Positions 54,101 through 64,000 of a stretch of 64,000 nt of DNA are shown piece after piece (position 1 is the first letter of the stretch; each line of letters starts with the position of its first letter). Location: NCBI GenBank assembly GCA_033558025.1, contig JAUCEF010000005.1, positions 5,456,001 through 5,520,000 of the forward strand. Reading direction: 5' to 3'. The notes beneath the pieces were generated by a model that was given only the letters and a program-made list of their open reading frames with translations, had not been told where the DNA came from and ran no database searches. The DNA is from Phytophthora sp. 'mugwort' (Eukaryota; Oomycota; Peronosporomycetes; Peronosporales; Peronosporaceae). A program made the translations under genes and the position numbers.

Positions 54101-57100
54101 AAGGATCGAGAACAAGGGCCGCCGCAATGGCCTTCATTTGTGCCATAGAATAACGATGACTACAATTCGTTTGTACGACGAAGCAAGCACGGCGAGTTCT
54201 CACCATGTCACTCCACGTTCGCTAGTGACGAGTTCCAAGCGCTCAAACCCGGCTCAAACCCGCCCGATGCCTTGGGGTGACGTATTACCGTACAGCTCGG
54301 GTGGGAAGCATTGGGATGTGCTGAGGATCAAGTCACGTTCATCGCCATGGTCTGATATTATCCGTCTGAACCGCAACGCCATGGGCAATTCAGGAGTTGC
54401 TCAAATTATCAGTCTCACCAATGAGGTTTATGACCAGGACCAAGAGAGTGAACTTCGAAAAGGTAGTCAAGAAGTAGCTCTTTGGAGCTGTTACGGCAGT
54501 GGGCGATTCTCGGAGACAATCATGGCCACTGTTGTTCCTCGCTACATTTTAATCAACAAGACGGAAGAAATCATCAAGTATCGACAGTTTGATGCGCCTC
54601 AAACCTTCCGACTGGCTGCCAACGAACTCGTACCATTCCATTGGCCAAGTGCGTCACGAGAGAAGCTGCTTGAAGTGAGTTTATTGCACAAGTACAGCTG
54701 GAGTGGCAGCTTTCGCATCAACTCGCTTGGAACCACATACTTGAAATTGCGTGACCGGGATGACCCTTCTCGTATCTACATTTTGCAATGTCAGATCGAG
54801 TTAGTGGGTGGATCTGTTGCGTTGATTTTCCGAGAGGAATCGAGACGTTTCCCTCCGTACCGAATCGATAACATGACATCGTTCCGGATACGCTACAAGC
54901 AGACAAATTGGGGGGAAGAAAAGGATTTTGACCAACTATTACCGCGCTCATCTTGCGCTTACTCGTGGGATTATCTGAATGGTTCGGAAGGTAAGACGTC
55001 GTCTTCGTCAAATCAAGATCCTGCTTTCCCTGGTAGTTCAAGCTCGTCGTCTCGCTCGCTTCAAGTGCGGTTCATGCGGGTGACATCCTCGACATCAAAG
55101 ACTGGCGGAGATTCGGACAAGGATGCAGTAGAGATTCGAGAGTACAATCTGGACGAGATGGCAACGCACAAGCGCATTCAACTGCATCGCTCACTACCGT
55201 CGGAGCTTTTCCTCAAGCCAGAACAAAAGGGATATTTGCTGAAGAAGGACAGCATGCTCAAGTGGAACCGGAAGTACTTTCGGTTGTATGAGCACATGTT
55301 GTATTACTTTGGCAACGAAACGGACCAGGAGCTTCTTGGAGTTGTAGATCTGCGCACAGGTTCTGATGTCCCAGGTGTTGGAGGAGTCGCGATTTTTGAG
55401 AAAGCTGTGGAAACTCCATCAAAAAGCGGATTTATTTCCTTGAATGGTCTGGTTTCGTCGATTTCGGGCAGTCTCTTTGGTGGTGGCTCGAAGCAACTCG
55501 GAAAAGATGGAGGTGACGATGATGATGACGATGGAGACGACAGATCGAGAGAGCTCGTACGATTTGCAGTATCGCTGACCACGTCCAGTGTCTTGTGTGA
55601 AGAATCGGAGAAGTTTGTGAACGCACACATTGAGAGCGGTGCGTCTGCGAAAAGTGGTGTTACACGTAAAGGGTTTTACGTGAATGGGCAAGATCTTGTC
55701 GAGTTTTTGGTGACAGAAATGAGCACCCAGACAAAGGCACAGGCGTTCACAACTGCTCAAGAGATGATGGATCTTGGAGTGTTGAAGCCAATTCAGATCT
55801 CGTCCGACGTGGGTGCGCACAAACAAGCCCCGCTGAGAAGTTTCCAGTGCTCCAAAATTGTCTGGTACAGCGTTGACTCGATCAACCTCGCCGATGACTC
55901 GGACAGGGACTCGGAAGACAGCTCCAGCATAACCACTCCAAGAGATAGCGAGCTGTCGGTAGCGTCCAGTAAAGCAGGTGCAAAACCACCCATCGTTGGA
56001 TCGAATCAATTCTCGATTATTACGCCGACCAAATGCTACGATCTGAAGGCCAAGAACCCCAAAATTGCAAAAATCTGGGTGAGACGACTGCGATTTGCTA
56101 CTCAAGGTGGACAAATGAACGATATCGAGGAAATTTCAGAGGAAACACCAATGGCCGGAGCTCTTTTGGCCCCCAAGACGATGCGCTCGCAGCGAGATCT
56201 TGTGCCACAGGTTCAAAATGCAAAGACGTACGTGCATGTTCGCATCCGTGCAGATGGACCGACCAAGGTCTTGGAGCTCTTTGAAGGTGGTGAAGAGGAC
56301 TTTGATGAAAAGGAGAGTAAGTATGAACTATCCAGTACGACGTCAGCGTGTTCCGACTCGCCTACGACTAGTGAAGCTTCCACCACTGCGTTCGAGTCAT
56401 TGACTTCTGGAATGGCCTTGCATCTGCGCGTGGATGGAGTCGGTATCTCGTGTGTGAATGAACTTCCGATGGAGTTGGTGTACGTATATTTGGGTGGTAT
56501 TAGTCTTCACTATTCCCGTGTGAATTCCAACATGCGCATGAATGTTACGCTGGATGATCTGCAAATTGATAACCAGAGTGAGGAAGCGACGTTCACAAAA
56601 TTATTGTGTCCTCGAATGGAAAATGGAGCTGCAACTGTAGCCACTCCAACGCGGAAGAGGACAGTTGGTGACATTGACGAAGATCTGGCGGGCATGGTTA
56701 GCCAAGGCAAAGGTGCTGGCAGTGGCAATAACGACGAAGACGTACATGAAAACACGGGTCTGATCTCGAACCAGAATATTTTCAGTTGCGCGGACTGCAA
56801 ATATCGTCAGGCGAATGTGGCTGCCATGCACTTCTGCTGCACATGGTCCAACGAACAAGGAAACACGGATTATTTCAAGCATTGCTCCTTCTGGTTGTAT
56901 CCAGTCATCACTCAACTGGATGAAGAGCTCTTGGTGTCAGCTCGAGCATTTATGGCTGCAGTACGTTATACTGAAGAGTTTTAATGACGTTGAGAGATAT
57001 AAAGCTCTGACGATATTTTTTTTTTTTTTGATCTCCAGATGTCGCAGTCGTGGGGGCAGAACAGATCGCAAAACCGTGGTGGGGAGATTCGAATGAAGAG

Positions 57101-59702
57101 TCTTCCAATTGAGACGATGATGGAATCTTTGACGGAGTACAGGGAAAATACTCTTAGTGACGAGCTGAACCCGCTCAAGAGTCTGAAATCGTACACGACG
57201 ACCTCATCCTCAGAGACGCGAAAAGTGTATTTCGCTTTACTGCACATCCATCCAATGGACTTTGATATTACATTCCGTAGCGATGTATTCCAGACCAACA
57301 CGACGATTAGTCTTCATGAAGCGGCCAGCTTTAACAAGTCGAAGATTGCAGGCGGTCATGCGGATGAAATGAAGCGCTCAAGCTCGGCACCGTCCTCATT
57401 CAGTGATAATAGTGGCGATGATGCCTCATCCGTGACTTGGGCCATTCCTAGTCTAACGATGCACGTGCCGGATCTTGATAACGCTCCCGTGCGGTTGAAC
57501 GCCCTGATGATCGAACATGCCTTCGGTACGAGCGGTGATTTGACTCGTCGAGTGTCCAAGTACTACACCCGTCAGCTATGGAAGCAGCTCCACAAGATTT
57601 TGGGGTCGTTTGATTTCTTAGGCAACCCAGTAGGATTCTTGGATCACATTGGTACGGGAGTGCGTGACTTTGTGTATGAACCTTTGGAAGGCTTAAAGAT
57701 TGGCGGCAAGGGCTTCAGCAAGGGTCTGGCCAAAGGTACAGCGAGTCTGATGACAAACACGGTGGACGGCACGTTCGATGCGGCTAGTAAGATCTCGGGC
57801 ACTTTTGGACAAGGCTTCGCGAACTTAAGTTTGGACGATCACTACCAGCAGAACCGCGCTCGTGCTCGTCGTCGCCACGTTCGTGGCTTGCGTGAAGGAC
57901 TGGTACAAGGCTCTCGAGAGTTGAGTCTTGGCGTTTACGAGGGTGTTGCTGGTCTTGTGCTGAATCCCATGCGTGGCGCCCAAGAGAGTGGTGCTGTGGG
58001 CTTCGTACGAGGTACAATCACTGGAATTATTGGACTCCCCGTCAAGCCTGTGGCTGGCATCTTTGACTTTGCATCGCGTGCTACTCAAGGCGTTCGGAAC
58101 CGGTCATTCCAGAACGGTCAGAATATGCGGCGTGTCCGGAGGCCGCGTGTGTTTGGGCGCTACAATGAGCTCAAGTGCTATAAGGAAGCAGATACGATTG
58201 CCTACGAGTTGCTCAAGAGAGTCGGCGGAGATCGGTTGTCTGGTGAGAAAATCATTTTCTACAACGAAATTATGCAGTCCGTGAGTGCTGCCGAACTTAC
58301 GCGAGAAGCTCGAGATCGACGACGCAGCGGCAGCGTTGGAAATGGCAAGGCGAAGAGCAATGACTCGACCCGTGAGCGTACGAACTCGCTGCGTCGAGCA
58401 TTACAGGAGGACGATGAGCGTCGTCGTGCAGCTGGCGAGCTTCCCAACGCCGGTACAGGGGAGAGTAGTGGACGCAAGCTGCGCTATGAGGTAGTGTTCT
58501 ATCAGAAGAAGCTGGGGATGGATCTGGAGACGGACTTTTACTGCGAGAATGTGACGATCAAGGCGATGGATGAGACATCTCGGTCCAAGGTTAAGGTGCG
58601 TGGACAGATAGTTCCTGGACAGCAGGTGCTGCAAGAAGGAGACTGCCTAATCGGTGTTGGCGGGGTGGACGTGCGTGGTATTGGCTTTCATGAGACGCTG
58701 GCGCTACTACGTGGCACGACACGGCCAGTCACAGTTCAATTTGAGAGCGCGGAGGAGCTGATGCAGGAGACATCGACGCCAAAGCCGGACAACTCTGATG
58801 GTGGAGTGATCGAATTAGGAGCGACAAGTAGAGCGCGTCTACGTCGGCTGTCTTTGACCGGTTCAGGGCCTGGAAATGACGCAGTGGACGAGTCAATCAA
58901 AAAGCTGAAGGTCCAGCTGTCACACTGGCTGATCGTCACGGAGCAACGCGTGCTCTACATCAATGTAGGCTCGTTCACGAAGCCGGTGGTAGAATGGATG
59001 ACACCGCTGCGCTATATCTATCGTGTCGAGTGGCAGAAGAGTGCAGCGCGGATAAGTCTTCACCTGAGCGTCGGCGTGGACAGTTTGCCGATGGGCCCGC
59101 GTTTACGACCGTCTCTCAAGGCCATTGACGGCCACGAGCGGGACATGAACGTGTTCTTGGACGTCATGTGGCACAGCTTTGGCTCGGCCACGGCTGAAGA
59201 GCAGGAGCTTTGGCCTTCCGACACAAGTCTCAATGGCTATCTACTCAAGAAGGGCGGGTTCTCGACCGTGCGTCGCTGGTTCGTGCTGAGTCGCAACTGT
59301 CTCTACTACTTTTCGAGTCGCAAGCAGCTTCGTGGCATCATTCCTCTTGGTCACGTGCGTCTCGAGACCGACGCGGGTGACGCGCGCTGTCTGCGTATCA
59401 CGAACTCCATTCGCTCGCAGCCGCTGGTGACACTGCAATTAGACAGCGGTCAAGTCGTGGAGCGCGTGCAGAGCGAAGTGGTGCTTGTGGCTGCCACGAC
59501 GCAAGAGCTGGAGATGTGGCAGTCGTCATTGGCACATGCTGCCGGCAAGGGCATGCGCCACTCTCGTGGCACACGCTTCTTCGTGCCAACAGCTGCGTCA
59601 CGCCTTGAGATTGGCACACAGGAGACTCCCGACTTTGTCGTCAAGCCGCTGGCTGACGCTCTCAAGAAGACTGTCGAAGTGTTTAATACGAAGCTGCCTT
59701 AA
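45180..59702 (+). CDS. VPS13: Giant VPS13-family bridge-like lipid transfer protein
   Basis: Seven exons: 45180-45504, 45581-45687, 45754-45864, 45933-46070, 46150-50520, 50589-56960, 57039-59702; 4,695 residues, frame continuous through all junctions. N-terminus LLGKFVTFDSSMLKLSLWQG then DVSFQDLQLR is the chorein domain. Further features: a coiled coil near residues 1,195-1,290; YSWSG-type repeats of the VAB/SHR-BD region (for example 2,300-3,000, LHKYSWSGSFRIN); a C2 domain near 2,460-2,590; a PH domain near 3,230-3,520 whose halves are separated by a DEP-like domain (GFYVNGQDLVEFLVTEM); the VPS13 C-terminal region near 3,984-4,170 (GNPVGFLDHIGTGVRDFVYE); a PDZ-like domain near 4,293-4,380; and a final PH domain near 4,540-4,650 (NGYLLKKGGFSTVRRWFVL). 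VPS13 proteins carry lipids in bulk at organelle contact sites. Confidence 0.95.
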
Positions 59703-59832
59703 AGTGAGAAGGTCGACTAGCGAGTTGAAGTGTATGTTACATGTGACACATGGCTGCATTAATAATTAGACTCAGTTTTGCACTAATTCCTTTGAGGAAA
59801 TTTTGTAATTTTTATACGAAATGAACTTAAAA

Positions 59833-59848
59833 GCTCATTTCGTAGGTT
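59833..59848 (+). promoter_or_regulatory. PIGB: Possible oomycete initiator element upstream of PIGB
   Basis: GCTCATTTCGTAGGTT, starting 32 bp before the PIGB ATG, matches the first nine positions of the known oomycete Inr core (GCTCATTYYNCAWTTT) but not the CAWTTT tail. Position is right for an Inr; the match is partial. Confidence 0.35.
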
Positions 59849-59864
59849 GTAATCAATCACAACC

Positions 59865-62212
59865 ATGCTCGAGGAGCTCCCTACGACGCGCATCTTCTGG
59901 TTGGGCGTGGTCGCCTTCCGCCTCTGGAACGCGCTGTTTGTACGCACGTCGTTCAACCCGGACGAGTACTGGCAGAGCACGGAGGTGGCGCACCGTCTCG
60001 TCTTCGGCTACGGCTACCTGTGCGGTTAAAGTCTCCTCTTAGTTGTGATGTATATTCCAGTCGGTGACCTTTTATTGGTGATTGCAGTACATGGGAGTGG
60101 CAGGACGACGCGCAGCTACGGGGATTTACTCACCCGGCGCTGTTTGCGGGACTCTACAAGCTTCTGGAGCTGCTGGTGCGCTGCAGAAAATGCTGAAGGA
60201 AGATACTAGGAGCTTTCACTTATTGATGACGCTGTGCTGCAGAATTTGGACTCGCGCTGGGCGGTGGCCTATGGACCGAGGCTCCTGCAGGGGATTTTGT
60301 CGGCTGCTAACGATTTCTTCCTGTATAAGTTGGCACGCGACTACTTTGATGCCAAGACGGCCAAGTGGGCGCTGCTGTGTCAATTGTTCTCGTGGTTCAC
60401 GTTTTACGTGATGGTGCGGCCGTTCTCCAACTGCGTCGAGACGTTGTGCACTACGGCAGCGTTGACGTACTGGCCGTGGAAGTTCTTGGTACGGTAGGGA
60501 GAACACGGTGGTGTCTTTGTTTATCAGGCAATTGAGTGATAGCTGATGATGTATCATACGATAGGAGGAAGGACCGAACAACAAGAAGACGGATGATTCT
60601 GCTCCAGCGAAGCGCAGCAACCGCACATTGGCGCTTGTACTTGCAGCGCTGGGTGTGCTATTCCGCCCTACGAATGCTATCATTTGGCTCTATCCTGGCA
60701 TTGCGCACTTCTTGCAGACAAACGGCCGTACTCGTCTCATATTCGGCGTCGTGGTGCCAATTGCAATTGCCACGACGCTGGCGATGCTGTGTATCGATCG
60801 CATTGGATACGGACAGTGGACGTTCGTGCCGCTCAATTTCTTCAAGTTTAACGTCCTTGAGGTTAGTGTTAAGAGATGTCATGCAGTGGGAACTCTTTAG
60901 CTCGTCTAACGCGTTCTCTGTCTACTTCTTCTTTGCATTGTATAGGGGAAAGACAAACTGTACGGCGAACATCCATGGAGCTGGTACTTCTCGCAGGGCT
61001 ACCCAGCTATTGTAGGCACCACGTTGCCGATTGTGATTGCTGGATATCTCACTGTGCCGGTTAGTATCGCTCAGTGTAAACTTGTTATCGACCCTGTTTT
61101 GTTTATTTTGAACACTAAAATATGTTCTTTCTTTCAGCCCTCGAAGAAGGAACTGGGTCGTGTGATTATGTGGGCGCTCTTTGTGTACAGTAATGCTGCT
61201 CACAAAGGTAACAGACTGACGACATTGATTTTATCCGTGACCTCTACACCGATGCTAACTCTTGCGTGTACTTAATTCACTTACGTTTGTAGAATTCCGC
61301 TTCGTTCTACCTCTACTTCCACCGGCTTTTGTGTACGCTGGCTATTGCCTGCGCAACCTCGAACGGAAGCTTTACGTACAGTTTCGTGAGAGAACGCAGT
61401 GGAACCTGCTTCGACTCGCTTTGTTTTCAGTCATCGTACCAAATGTGCTCAGTGCCTACTATCTGTCTCGAAGCCATCAGGTGCGTTGAATGCCATTCGA
61501 ACCGCTGCGTGCCAATAAATGAACTCACTTATTGTTTGCTATTATATCAGCGTGCTCCCATTGAGGTAATGGACTACCTGGCAGATCGCATCCAAGGTAT
61601 CTACATATCTTCACACGCGTGTTACTACCGTCGCTACTGTCCTACAGACTCAAATTTCTACTATTGCATGTGTATCGTAGAAAACCCGGAGGCTTCGATC
61701 CACTTTTGGACTCCTTGTCATGCCACACCGTACTACAGCTATCTGCATCAGAACGTGTCGCTGTGGTTTCCAGACTGCTCGCCCGTGTAAGAATTCGGCT
61801 CTACACGCGACGGAAAGCGCTGTCTAACGATTATTATCGAATTAATCTGGATGCAGCAACCGTGAGCGAACTGAAGGCTGCGAGTCGCATCAACTTGAGC
61901 GGGACCCGAGGCATTTCCTCACGAAGCTTTACCATTTGTCGCCCTCGGATGGTCTTTCGAGTGACCTTTCATCGATGAAGCTCCCGACTTACGTCGTGAC
62001 GTACTCCACCATTGCTGCTAAGATCAGACCGCTTCTAGTTGACACGCACTTCGTCGAGGTACGTCGCTTTTTGTTTTTGCTTGCTGTAGTTCAGGAGTTT
62101 GACTGGTGCTCTTCCTTAACCACAGACGGCATCGTTCCTGCACAGTGACGTGAGTGGCGATGCGGATTCGTTGGAGGTCGTGTCGAAGATGTTGATCTTC
62201 AAGCGCGAGTAG
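59865..62212 (+). CDS. PIGB: GPI mannosyltransferase III (PIG-B/GPI10, GT22 family)
   Basis: Eleven exons: 59865-60019, 60088-60175, 60243-60488, 60565-60861, 60946-61059, 61138-61207, 61293-61480, 61551-61596, 61648-61786, 61857-62058, 62126-62212; 543 residues (human PIGB 554). The GT22 luminal loop signature is [16 protein letters not shown] with the catalytic-type DE pair. Other matches: [88 protein letters not shown] and, near the end, [13 protein letters not shown], plus many hydrophobic helices. The enzyme adds the third mannose to GPI anchor precursors in the ER lumen from dolichol-phosphate-mannose. Introns are short, 60-90 bp. The last two junctions rest on frame and family similarity. 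Same strand as VPS13, 162 bp downstream of its stop. Confidence 0.93.
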
Positions 62213-62701
62213 TCCAGGAATAATGCACCAAACGCTGGCAATAGAACGGTTAGAAAGCGTGTGGAGCTTGGTAGTAGGCGTTTTGATGCTGGCTTCTCGT
62301 AAGTCGTGACTGAAGTTTTCTGAAGACGGAGCAACGGTATAATGAAGGAGGACAGTGATCTGCTCGAACGACATCCGCTGGCTGGCCACGAGTTCGAATT
62401 GTTTTTTTGTTTTGGCTTGTTGATCTGGTTGAGTGGAGCGTGCGGTTGTCGATGCGGGGCGTCCGATGGATAAGTGGACGAGCTGGGATTTATTTAGTTG
62501 GGTTAAAACGCAAGCTCGGCTGGCGGGGCACGCAGGAAAATGGACGACGTGTCATGGCTGAAGATTGGGCTTAAAACGAACAAGCAGCGAGTGGGTTGCT
62601 GACATTTGCATCTGTCCAGGGAAGAAGACACCAATTCAAAGCCATGTATACGGAATGCAGTGGTGCCTGTCGTGCAGAAGGCGAAGCTGAGTCGGGCCCA
62701 A
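62213..62701. other. Intergenic between convergent PIGB and TRA2-like genes
   Basis: About 490 bp, holding both 3' UTRs. No gene, repeat or RNA that I can support. Confidence 0.5.
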
Positions 62702-63648
62702 CTAGCGGCGTCGTCGATCGTCGAACGAGTCGCGGTCGTAGCCCCCGCGGCCACGATCGCGGTCATCGTGACGACCACGTCCTCGCTCGCGGTCATCGTA
62801 CCGACCTCGATCTCTATCATCATTGCGACGCGCGTAACCACCGCGGTCTCGGCTGCGACTCCGCCGTCCACGGTCTCGACTGCGGTCCCTGCCGGAACGG
62901 TCGCGGGAGCCGTATTTGGCGCTAGCAAGTCTTGGTCCGAGGTCTGTCGATAGCAAAGCAGCAATGTCAGCAACCCAGCCACTAGATTCCACCATCGCCT
63001 TGTACTCACATTGTCCGGGGGTCTTCTCGTGTCCACGCTTCCGTTTGGCGTGTTCAACTCTAATCTTCCGACCCTGCACGTCTTGGCTACACATCAGACA
63101 GCAAACCACACACCAAGCACCAGTTAGTCCAACTTCAATCTTGAACCGTCGCAAGCCAACGTACTTGTTCAGCTCCTTGACCGCATCCTCAGCATCGCGA
63201 ACGTCCTCAAACGTCACGAAACCGAAGCCCCTGCAGTAACCATCAACCAGCAACCAGCAACAACAGCAACATTAGCATCCTTCCCCCTCTCCGCCTCTCC
63301 AAGCTGCGTGGCGCACCTCGACTCTTTCGTCACGGGGTCTACGATCACCTCGCACTTGTCGACGCGCCCAAACTTGGTGAAGATTTCCTGCAGCTCTTGC
63401 TGCCCCACGCGGGTGGGCAGGTTGGCCACATAGAGATTGTTGCCCGGGTTAACCACGTCCACGCTCCTGGCGGGCGCCTTGCCAGCAGCTGGGGCGGGCG
63501 AGCGACTGCGACTGCGGCGCGACGCGTCCCGGTCCTCGCTGTCCGACGGGCGCGGGCTCTTCTTGTCCTCCGAGTCGTCGGGTCTGGGAGACGGCGAGCG
63601 GCTGCGGCTGCGGCTGCGGCGCGGCGACGGCGAGCCTTGGTCCGACAT
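62702..63648 (-). CDS. TRA2: TRA2-like SR splicing regulator
   Basis: Four exons: 63317-63648, 63165-63230, 63010-63086 and 62702-62943, 238 residues. Layout RS-RRM-RS as in Transformer-2: the N-terminal RS region (RRSRSRSRSPSPRP) is followed by an RRM with RNP2 LYVANL and RNP1 RGFGFVTF, interrupted by intron 1. After the RRM, GRKIRVEHAKRKRGHEKTPG continues with QYLGPRLAS, matching the TRA2 linker that contacts RNA. The C-terminus is an R/D/G-rich tail of DRDR and DRGR repeats. These proteins bind GAA-rich exonic enhancers and promote splicing. The ATG at 63648 is used; an in-frame ATG 25 codons upstream gives non-conserved residues and is likely in the 5' UTR. Divergent from the H3-like gene. 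Confidence 0.9.
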
Positions 63649-63937
63649 GTTGAGGCGGCCTGGAATCTTTGGTACTAACTTCACGAAGGGGCAGCGAAGC
63701 CAAGAGCGGGTGCGGGGCACCACGCATGTCGTGCACTATAGTGAAGCCAAGTGAAACACCCCACTGGATTGCTGCAGAAAAAACGTACGTTTTTTTTTTA
63801 TAGTTTCGTCCGATTGAAGTGCGTACTGCACTCCAGTTAACGTTTTGAACATAACAAAATAAAATGTACGTAGTACACACAAATGTCACTCTTCCGGGTT
63901 CTGACGGCGGTTGACTGGCCATTAGCCGCTTCATATC

Positions 63938-64000
63938 ATGGCGCGCACCAAGGCACAAGGCCGCAAGGCAAAGAGCGCGGGCCGCGATGTGTACGCCGAG
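63938..64000 (+). CDS. Possible histone H3-like protein, first 21 codons only
   Basis: ATG followed by an open frame to the window end. The first residues MARTK equal the start of histone H3, but from residue 6 on (AQGRKAKSAGRDVYAE) the sequence does not follow canonical H3 (QTARKSTGG). It could be a divergent or centromeric H3, or an unrelated basic protein. The core fold lies outside the window, so this is only a lead. Confidence 0.35.
   Translation, partial: MARTKAQGRKAKSAGRDVYAE

Noticed and set aside
63649..63958. Upstream in-frame extension of the TRA2-like gene
   Set aside because: The added residues do not resemble any RS or RNA-binding sequence and the annotated ATG begins the RS region.
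1..64000. CRISPR arrays, bacterial operons, Shine-Dalgarno sites, tRNA genes
   Set aside because: No regularly spaced direct repeats; the gene style is eukaryotic; no cloverleaf-compatible stretch with A and B boxes was recognised by eye, though a tRNA scan could still find one.

Overview
The window looks like oomycete nuclear DNA, most probably Phytophthora or a close relative. I infer this from the gene style (closely packed genes, GT-AG introns of about 60-120 bp, very long exons), from protein similarity recalled from the families, and from retroelement fragments of types common in Phytophthora. No species assignment is possible from the sequence alone.

Layout. 1-13,700 is a dense housekeeping block: the 5' part of a DDHD phospholipase (-), a DCN1-like cullin neddylation factor (-), a CCT-motif protein (-), a cyclin-dependent kinase with a PSTALRE helix (+), a giant SFI1-like centrin-binding protein (-), MTFP1 (+) and a secreted histidine phosphatase (-). 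14,067-20,758 is a young inverted segmental duplication carrying a small PH-domain gene family: a complete B-A unit on the minus strand, a damaged A copy on the plus strand, and a nearly identical B copy on the plus strand. 20,800-36,500 is a mosaic of broken mobile elements: gag-like sequence (-), Ty3/Gypsy pol (+), a tyrosine-recombinase retroelement (-), a Ty1/Copia integrase piece (+), a Tc1/mariner-like transposase (-) that is split by about 1 kb of 25S/28S rRNA sequence, and a short element with inverted repeats. 36,500-64,000 returns to dense genes: ATG14-like (+), RPB3 (-), a BED-finger hAT-derived gene (-), Derlin (-), a 4,695-residue VPS13-like lipid transfer protein (+), PIGB GPI mannosyltransferase (+), a TRA2-like SR protein (-) and the first 21 codons of a histone-H3-like gene (+).

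The genes do not form operons. Several pairs are divergent with short shared promoter space (SFI1/MTFP1 122 bp, Derlin/VPS13 212 bp, TRA2/H3-like 289 bp) or convergent with little space between stops (CDK/SFI1 75 bp, MTFP1/phosphatase 75 bp). Functionally, several act on membranes and organelle contacts (VPS13, DDHD lipase, Derlin, PIGB, ATG14, MTFP1, PH-domain proteins), and three on cell-cycle or ubiquitin-like control (CDK, SFI1, DCN1). Exon structures were worked out by hand from splice consensus plus reading-frame continuity; all database-level claims remain to be tested.
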